NCBI GenBank assembly: GCA_003254925.1
Contig: QANZ01014871.1
Location: 186,001 to 250,000, forward strand
DNA from: Chamaecrista fasciculata
Lineage: Eukaryota > Streptophyta > Magnoliopsida > Fabales > Fabaceae
Length of the DNA stretch: 64,000 nt
Direction of reading: 5' to 3'
In this document: positions 56,941 through 64,000 of the stretch, piece after piece
Layout: every line of letters begins with the position of its first letter
How positions within the stretch are numbered: position 1 is the first letter of the stretch
Program-made: the position numbers and the translations under genes
The notes under the pieces: model-generated
Databases searched by the model: none
Told to the model about the DNA's origin: nothing
The model's input: the letters and a program-made list of their open reading frames with translations, nothing else

Positions 56941-57670
56941 ATGCCTCCAAAGCAAGTTTCCAAAAGACCCACACAAAAAAATCCCTATGAAGTAGATAAT
57001 AATGTAGATGGTGAGGGTGAAGGGACAAAAAAATGACCATGCAAAGTGGAGTGATCCTGATACAGAAGTATTTTTAAAAGTGTGTGTTGAGGAGATAAAT
57101 GCAGGCAATAGGCCTCATTCACACTTTACTAGAGAAGGGTGGAAGAATTTGATAAAGAAGTTCAATGAAAGGACAGGTCATACTTATTCGTAAAAACAAC
57201 TTAAAAATAGGTGGGAAGCTCTAAAAAATTTTTTTTCATTGTGGGCAAAACTTATTGGAAAAGAGACCAGACTTGGATGGGATACAGAAAAGAAGACCGT
57301 AAAAGCCTCGAATGAGTGGTGGACAGCCAAAGGAAAGGTATGTTATATATATGTTGTAAAAATAATTTTATTATTAATGTGTTTTGCTTTTAATTTAACT
57401 TTATGTTCTTTTTATGAATTATAGGAGAATCCTGACTATTTGAAATTCAAGCATGAAGGTCCAAAATTTTTGGACATGTTGGAAATATGTTTCAAAGACG
57501 TGATAGCTACTGGTTATGAAGCTTTAACACCATATGAAGAAGATCCATCCTCAGATGACGGTGGTAATAATAATGATGAAGATTTTGTAGTTGATATTGC
57601 ATTAGAGGATGAAGGTGGTGATCAAGAGGTTGAACCAAGGGTTGATAGAAATCAGAGACCAGTTATCTAG
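56941..57670 (+). pseudogene. Myb/SANT-like DNA-binding gene, broken by frameshift and stop
   Basis: The start MPPKQVSKRPTQKNP runs in one frame to a stop near 57033. From about 57010 the next frame carries the conserved domain: KNDHAKWSDPDTEVFLKVCV, EEINAGNRPHSHFTREGW, a TAA at 57191-57193, then KQLKNRWEALKNFF, GKETRLGWDTEKKTV and ASNEWWTAKGK. An intron (57338-57424, GT-AG) leads to a second exon (ENPDYLKFKHEGPKFL ... acidic tail) ending at 57670. This is the Myb/SANT-like family (Myb_DNA-bind_3) that accompanies PIF/Harbinger transposases and has also been domesticated in plants. One frameshift in an A-run and one nonsense codon (probably AAA to TAA) mark it as decayed. It sits 580 bases upstream of CCT8. 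Confidence 0.8.
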
Positions 57671-58247
57671 TCGGCCTCGTCATTAAAGCTTTGAATAATT
57701 TAATTAGTATTTTCTGAACATTTTTAAATTATTATTACGTGGTATTGTAATTATTTTCTACTTTTTTTAATTGTTATTATGTGGTGATATATATTTTTTC
57801 ATTACTTTGTTATTCGAACAATTTTATTATGATAATACATGTCTAAAATTTAAGATTAGTGGATAAATTAGTTGAAATTTTATAATTTTATATTANAATA
57901 TTTTATAAAAATTAAAAAATTATAATTTTTTGATTACTTTTTTAATTATAAAGTTTTAAAGAAATTTTATGAATTATTTTGGTAGAAAATTTTTTTATGA
58001 ATTTTAAACCTTATTTTCATTTGTCACCCTACTCGGCACGTCAAGGTTCTAGGGCTTCTGGCTTCTGCACTATTACTGCGTTTCCTCTTTGAGCCGAAGC
58101 AAGAGCTGACATTACCTGGATTTAGGGGTTAGGGTTTTTCTTCTGCACTTTACGATCATTTCAACAAGAAAACCATCGTTTTATCTTTTGGGGCTAGAAA
58201 TAAGAAAACCATCTATAAGAAGTAATTTCATACCTTACCAAAGATAG
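57671..58247 (+). promoter_or_regulatory. CCT8 upstream region
   Basis: AT-rich to about 58015 (with a single N at 57896), then a GC-richer stretch from CCTACTCGGCACGTCAAGG to the ATG that includes TTTCCTCTTTGAGCC and GGGGTTAGGG, likely the core promoter and 5' leader. No TATA box is evident, common for housekeeping genes. Confidence 0.5.
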
Positions 58248-61200
58248 ATGGGATTCAACATGCAGCCATATGGGATACAGTCGATGCTGAAGGAGGGCCA
58301 TAAGCATCTTTCTGGCCTCGACGAAGCGGTTCTTAAGAACATTGATGCCTGCAAGCAACTTTCCACTATCACACGAACTTCGCTTGGTCCTAATGGTACA
58401 CCTTCTTCTTTTTATTTTTCTAATATGATACCCTATTCAGCAGCAAATGCTACATCTTTGATTTCAATAGTGTTGATTTTCGCAAGTGGAGTTGAATAGT
58501 GTTGCGTAGAGTAGATGCGGAAGGCTAGTATTTAGAAATGTGGAAATAAGTTGGCCTATCCGATTTGCAGTCCGCTCTGATCTTGTAATAGTTTGGACGA
58601 AAAGCTGTTGCCGGTTATATTCTAACACTCGAGATAGTTCAGTTGAATGCTTTGTTAAGTATTATTGTTCAAATCATCATCCTTGTTTCCTTTTTGCTTT
58701 CTATTGGCACCATTTTTCAATAATCTTTCGTTTCTTTGTTTCTTTGTAAATTTCGTACCACCATCTTACTAAAGAAAGCATTTGGACTGGTAGTTTTTTT
58801 TTTTAAGTGATTTAGAAAAAGAATTTAGAATACTTCTTATGCCATAGTTTCTCTACCTCAGGTATGAATAAGATGGTTATAAATCATTTGGACAAGCTTT
58901 TTGTCACAAATGATGCTGCCACTATTGTAAATGAACTTGAAGTTCAGCATCCTGCAGCCAAGGTTTTGGTTTTAGCAGGGAAGGCTCAACAAGAGGAAAT
59001 TGGAGATGGAGCAAATTTAACAGTTTCTTTTGCTGGGGAGCTCCTTCAAAATGCAGAGGAGCTCATTAGGATGGGATTGCATCCAAGTGAGATCATCAGT
59101 GGATATACTAAAGCAATCAATAAGGTTTGTCTGTCCTTTGGTCAGAGCCTGTGTGACTCATCCACATTGCTACTCTTGCTCTCCCTCACTCTAACTCACT
59201 GTTATGTTTCAGACTGTTGAAATCTTTGATGAATTGGTTGAGAAAGGTTCAGAGAATATGGATGTTCGTAATAAGGAACAAGTTCTTTTTCGGATGAGAG
59301 CTGCTGTTGCTAGCAAGCAATTTGGGCAAGAAGATATCATTTGTTCACTTGTAGCAGATGTAATGATATACTGGAGATCCCATTTCCTATGTTATAATAC
59401 TTTTTTAGTGCATGCTGAAAATTCTGACATTTGTTTGAAAAATTTAGGCATGCATCCAAGTGTGTCCAAAGAACCCTGCAAACTTTAACGTGGACAATGT
59501 CCGTGTAGCAAAGCTCTTGGGAGGGGGCCTGCATAATAGCACAGTTGTTCGAGGAATGGTTTTGAAAAGTGATGCTTTTGGGATCATCAAGAGAATGGAA
59601 AAGGCAAAGGTTAGAATTCTACACATTTTGGGTCTCCTGGAGCTGTCTGATTCCATAAAAACAATTTGATTCAGAAAATCTTGTTTTTCTAACACCCTCA
59701 TGCTCCCTGTAGATGACTTCATTGTAAAGTTATTATGGATGTTGCTTGTGCTTTGGCCTATTAGTGGTACTTTATTTGTGAAACAAGATAAAGAACTTTC
59801 CTAATTTAAATTTAAATTTAAATATTTGTTTATATATTTAGAAAAACATTGTCTATTAGATTTAGATTTATTTTACTTAAATGTTAAACTTCAAGATAAG
59901 GATAATTAACTATGCCATCTACTTAATAAATATGAGACTGCACATCATCAATAAAATTCTGTGGAGAATTAATCAAGATTGTTACTCTCACATGGTATCA
60001 GAGCCACATTCCTGATGCCCAGGTTTCTTGGTTTCCGAATTCTAGGCCTTGTTTATTAGTTTCCTTATCACTTCTCTCTCCAGCTTCTCGTGCTTTCTGC
60101 CTATTTAGCATGATCACAGTTGAATTTGGCCCTCCTATCATGTTGCACCCCTAACATTGCATAGTGTCTCTGGTGTCTTTAATAGAACTTCTCTTAGTTT
60201 GGCCGTCTGAGGCCTCCCTGACGTATGTTGCAACGTCCTTAATAGCATGCTCTTACTTTGTCTTTCCTTTAATAAAGGACGAAATACAGTTAATTTCTCT
60301 ATTTAAGTGGTTCTCGCTTCTCCTTGTTCCTGTTCCTAACTCTTCCCTGGGTAGTTCCCAATGTTTGGCACTGGCGATCTCTGTTCCATCCTCTATAAAT
60401 CAAAGTCCAACACCTCACAATGTCAACCAAACCTCATCATACATCTCTCCGATTGGCGACTTCTCCATGACGGAGGTCCACAATCTCTATGGAAAGCCCA
60501 AATTAGTGCATCCTCCACAATTTCACATCTCTTCTTCTCATTGTTACTTTGTGCCCGTTGAACCAACGACATCTCTCTCATTCCTTGGTGATTTTCCATT
60601 CTGTAAAAGCCTACGAGGCATATGTTGCTTGTGAATGTCAGACATCCACCAACTTGACAGGAGTGTGAACCAGATAAAGCACTTTCCTGATGTTTTTGTT
60701 GACGTATTTTGTTTTCATTGAGCTAATGTTTTATGTTGTGCATGCTTATATTCTGGAGTTTAACTGGGAAGGGAACCTCAAGTTTTTATGGGGAAAAGTT
60801 ATTAGTTTTTTCTCCCTATTTCACTCTGTTGAAATTTGGAAAATTTCTTGTCACTAGTGAGTAAGACAAATTTATAGTTTTTATGATAAACTAATCTATC
60901 ATTATTTCTCATCTTCTCTTAATGAAATGCTGTTGATGGGTTGGCAGTTGGCACTTTGGGCAGTGGTGCATTATCTTACTCAAATTTTTCAATTCGTTAA
61001 AAGCTCATTGCGTCATATTAAACACTATTTACTGTATTATACAATTATAAATCTTAAAATTCAACTGGATCCTGTGCTGATGTTCTTTGTCTGTGTTGCT
61101 TTAGGTTGCTGTGTTTGTTGGTGGAGTTGATACAACTGCAACTGAAACTAAAGGAACTGTCTTAATTCATTCAGCTGAGCAGGTATATCTTAAGTCTAAA

Positions 61201-63986
61201 AAAGACTATTGTGCCTTCATGCTTCATCTGTCAATTTAATGCTTAACTGATGCACATAATGATTTGTTACTAGAACTTAATGTTTTAGACTTTTGTTCAA
61301 TTTTAATGTTTTTATACTATTAGAGTACTATTGGCTGTCACTTCAAAGACTTTTTATTTTTCAATTTCTAGCTGTTCCCTTTTTGGTAAATAAATGGCTT
61401 TATTTGATATCTAATTCTATGCTTCTGGAATGAAAAGGGTTGTTCCACCTGCATCCTTTTATTGCTGCTTTCATGCATCTCCAAGAATTTCTATTTATGT
61501 TTGATTCTAATGATTATTTGTAAACATCTTTCTGGTATTTTATAGCTAGAAAATTATTCAAAAACTGAAGAGGCTAAAGTTGAAGAGCTCATCAAAGCTG
61601 TAGCAGATTCAGGTGCCAAAGTGATTGTCAGTGGAGGTGCAGTTGGAGAGATGGCGTTGCACTTTTGTGAGCGTTACAAGTGTGTGATTTTCTTTTGGCT
61701 ATGAAATTGAAACCTTGATCAATTTTGAATCTTGATTATGTTCTAACTTTAAAGTGTTGCTTTGTAGGCTTATGGTTCTGAAAATTAGTTCAAAGTTTGA
61801 ACTTCGTCGATTTTGCCGGACTACTGGAGCTGTTGCAATTGTGTGTATTCTTCTGCTTTGGTTATGTAGGAAAGTTTTCAGTTTTCTTTTGTAACACATT
61901 TTATTTTCATTCAATCAGCTGAAGCTTAGCCAACCAAACCCTGATGATCTTGGATATGTTGATTCTGTTTCAGTCGAGGAAGTTGGTGGTGTCAGGGTAT
62001 GCTAAAGAGAATACTTGTTACTTCTTTTCTTCACTCAATATTATCTTATGTTGCTTTTTTGTCCACCATTTATTCACTTCACTTTGACTGTTTTTCTTCC
62101 TTGTTTATGATTTTATGTAGGTGACCATTGTGAAGAATGAAGAAGGTGGAAATTCTGTGGCCACTGTTGTTTTGCGTGGAAGCACTGACAGTATACTTGA
62201 TGATCTTGAAAGAGCAGTTGACGATGGTGTAAATACTTACAAGGTTTGCTTTTGACATATAGGCTGTTTGTAAATCTTCTCAGTCTTGTCTTGATAAAAT
62301 AGTGCATATACATCATTATGATTTTTATCGTCTATGTTTTGTTTAGTTTAATTTTTAGTGCTGATGAGTGCTTCATATGTGCAATTATTTGTCAGGCCAT
62401 GTGCAGAGATAGCAGAATTGTACCTGGAGCTGCAGCAACTGAAATTGAATTGGCTAAAAGAGTGAAAGAATTCTCCTTCAAGGAGACAGGGTACTTTGTA
62501 TATACCCTTTAGTTGATTGATTATAGAAGACACTGGTTTTCTTGTTTGACATGCATCAATGCTCATATATCAACATTTTACATGTCTTATTCATTATACG
62601 GAAATAATTGCCTTTTCTCCATATAACTTGGTTCTAGTTTTTGACTCTTATTGATCCAGTTTGTCTGCTTATTTTGTGCTTAGAATGCTTTATTTTGTTT
62701 AATGCGTATTGGGTGTACTAAATTTTCAATGTCACTGCAGATTGGATCAGTATGCCATAGCCAAATTTGCTGAGAGTTTTGAAATGATTCCTAGAACTCT
62801 GGCTGAGAATGCCGGGCTGAATGCAATGGAGATTATATCTTCTCTGTATGCAGAACATGCATCAGGAAATACCAAAGTTGGTATTGATTTAGAAGAAGGT
62901 GTTTGTAAGGATGTCTCAACCATGAATGTCTGGGATCTCCATGTGACAAAGTAAGCTACTCTTGTATATTCCTGAATCTTTTCACTGGTTTTTCTTGTGG
63001 AAACCCTATAACTATGTCTAAAAACTAATGTGGTTCTTTACTATTGGCGGAGAACATAAACATTTGTTTTTTTTTTTTTGTCGAAATAGACATTTCTATG
63101 TTAGCTAGCCATAAAAGTTGAAGATGAGTAAAATGGATTCTTGTGATTTATGGAGCCTTTTTCCTGCTGACTTGCACATGAAATAATGTCAAGACTCAAG
63201 ATGAACTATATACTTGTTTATTAACAATTTTTTATTGGTTTTTATTCTGTTTAGGTTCTTTGCTCTTAAGTATGCTGCAGATGCTGCTTGCACTGTATTG
63301 CGGGTGGACCAGGTATTCTACTACAAAATATAATCAGTGCTTCAGTGGTTCCATGACCTATTGTCTGGAATATTTTGACAATATTACAATTCTTTGTTTC
63401 TTGTTGTTTACGGGAGAATTGACTGACTTGAAATATTGGTGAAATGAATAGCAATGATGGGTGTGCATAGTGCATAGAATGTCATATGGTAAAAGATTAG
63501 ACCCGACAAATGTGGTTCAGAGGACTCTTTAAAACTTAGTGTAAGAGGGTGCGGCTTTAAGTTTTTAAAATATTGATTTGTAGTTCTGGAAACAGCATTT
63601 TGGAGTTGTAATATGGTTGTAGGTAGATGAATAACTTGTAGGTTGTGATATTCTTTTGAGATACACTTAAAAAGTGAGTGAGGGGTAAACAGAAGATATT
63701 CTAAAATACTGATTTTAAGTTCTCGAAGGAGCAGTTTGGGCGATAGTAGTAACATGGCCTTGGTACTTTCATTCATTGGTTGTAGTATTCATTTGACGCT
63801 GATACAGCATAATAACTACTTGCTTTACTAATCAATATTATGGAAAATCTTAAGTGTTGAAATTTTTTTGAAGCTTCTTGGTATTTCAAATGGGTTCTAA
63901 TTCAGTAATGTTTTTAGATTATAATGGCGAAACCGGCCGGTGGCCCGAGGAGAGATCAACAACCTGCTGGCATGGATGAAGACTGA
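58248..63986 (+). CDS. CCT8: T-complex protein 1 subunit theta (CCT8 chaperonin)
   Basis: Thirteen exons: 58248-58395, 58862-59124, 59213-59359, 59448-59609, 61105-61182, 61546-61679, 61768-61840, 61919-61996, 62121-62243, 62396-62490, 62741-62950, 63255-63312 and 63918-63986. They total 545 residues, close to Arabidopsis CCT8. It is one of eight subunits of the cytosolic TRiC/CCT ring that folds actin, tubulin and other proteins with ATP; in Arabidopsis CCT8 is also needed for cell-to-cell movement of KNOTTED1-type proteins. Visible motifs: TSLGPNGMNKM (45-55), TNDAATI (64-70), the ATPase loop GDGANLTV (97-104, Ala where most CCTs have Thr), the apical region with VFVGGVDTTATETKGT, and a C-terminal equatorial part with GLNAMEIISSLYAEH. 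The gene ends MAKPAGGPRRDQQPAGMDED-stop, only 14 bases before the window edge. Intron 4 (1.5 kb) holds retroelement sequence. Confidence 0.97.
59777..60695 (+). mobile_element. LTR-retroelement remnant in CCT8 intron 4
   Basis: TGGTATCAGAGCC at 59993-60005 is the classic primer-binding site complementary to initiator Met tRNA. It follows directly after ...CTCTCACA, a CA-ending LTR. Upstream, TGTGAAACAAGATAAAGAAC at 59777 could begin that LTR (216 bp). A related TGTGAACCAGATAAAGCACTTTCCTGAT at 60664 could be the start of the second LTR after a purine run (GACAGGAG). The second copy stops matching after about 28 bases, so the right LTR is truncated or the pairing is wrong. No gag or pol motifs are present in the 670-bp interior, so a TRIM-like or deleted Copia element fits best. 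Confidence 0.55.
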
Positions 63987-64000
63987 TTTTAATTCCAAAA

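Noticed and set aside
60164-60634. 156-codon frame inside CCT8 intron 4
   Set aside because: Composition is biased and no domain is recognisable; it lies inside the retroelement remnant and ignores the CCT8 splice sites.
1-64000. Search for CRISPR arrays, bacterial operons or viral genes
   Set aside because: No spaced direct-repeat array, no prokaryotic gene arrangement and no viral protein signatures; the window is ordinary plant nuclear DNA.

Overview
This is a window of a eudicot nuclear genome. The evidence is AT-rich DNA with many microsatellites, genes with many GT-AG introns, plant-only families (xyloglucan endotransglucosylase/hydrolase, CASP-like protein, CBP60, CYP96-type P450, an At4g04980-like proline-rich protein), and intergenic space filled with short DNA transposons. 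I cannot name the species. There are two assembly blemishes: a 22-base N run inside poly(A) (36619-36640) and one N at 57896.

Layout. (1) 327-3763, minus: At4g04980-like proline-rich/coiled-coil protein, whose 3' end lies outside the window. (2) 5445-10195, minus: CYP96-like cytochrome P450, two exons split by a 3.2-kb intron made mostly of transposon sequence. (3) 10.2-18.7 kb: a transposon cluster. It holds a promoter-proximal inverted repeat, a hAT-type MITE, a nested long-inverted-repeat structure carrying a broken subtilase fragment, and a second long-TIR element with a zf-GRF-like fragment. (4) 18711-26728, minus: FGGY-family carbohydrate kinase, 15 exons, with a hAT MITE just downstream inside its last intron region and a Tourist-like MITE in another intron. 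(5) 30068-35428, plus: CBP60 calmodulin-binding transcription factor, 8 exons. (6) 38563-39766, plus: XTH, 3 exons, with an altered active-site motif. (7) 44767-46686, plus: CASP-like membrane protein, 3 exons. (8) 46.7-56.9 kb: repeats, including a MULE-type MITE, a SINE and a Pack-MULE with a captured 184-codon reading frame. (9) 56941-57670, plus: broken Myb/SANT-like gene. (10) 58248-63986, plus: CCT8, the theta subunit of the cytosolic chaperonin, 13 exons and complete.

The host genes are unrelated housekeeping, cell-wall, defence and metabolic genes; I see no cluster or shared pathway. The transposon record is the richest part of the window. Several insertions still show exact target-site duplications. 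I could set element ends to the base for two hAT-type MITEs, two MULE-type MITEs, one 8-bp-TSD foldback element, one Pack-MULE, one Tourist-like and one Stowaway-like MITE and two SINEs. Exon boundaries were derived by hand from splice sites and reading phase; every multi-exon model closes in frame. No search or alignment was run.
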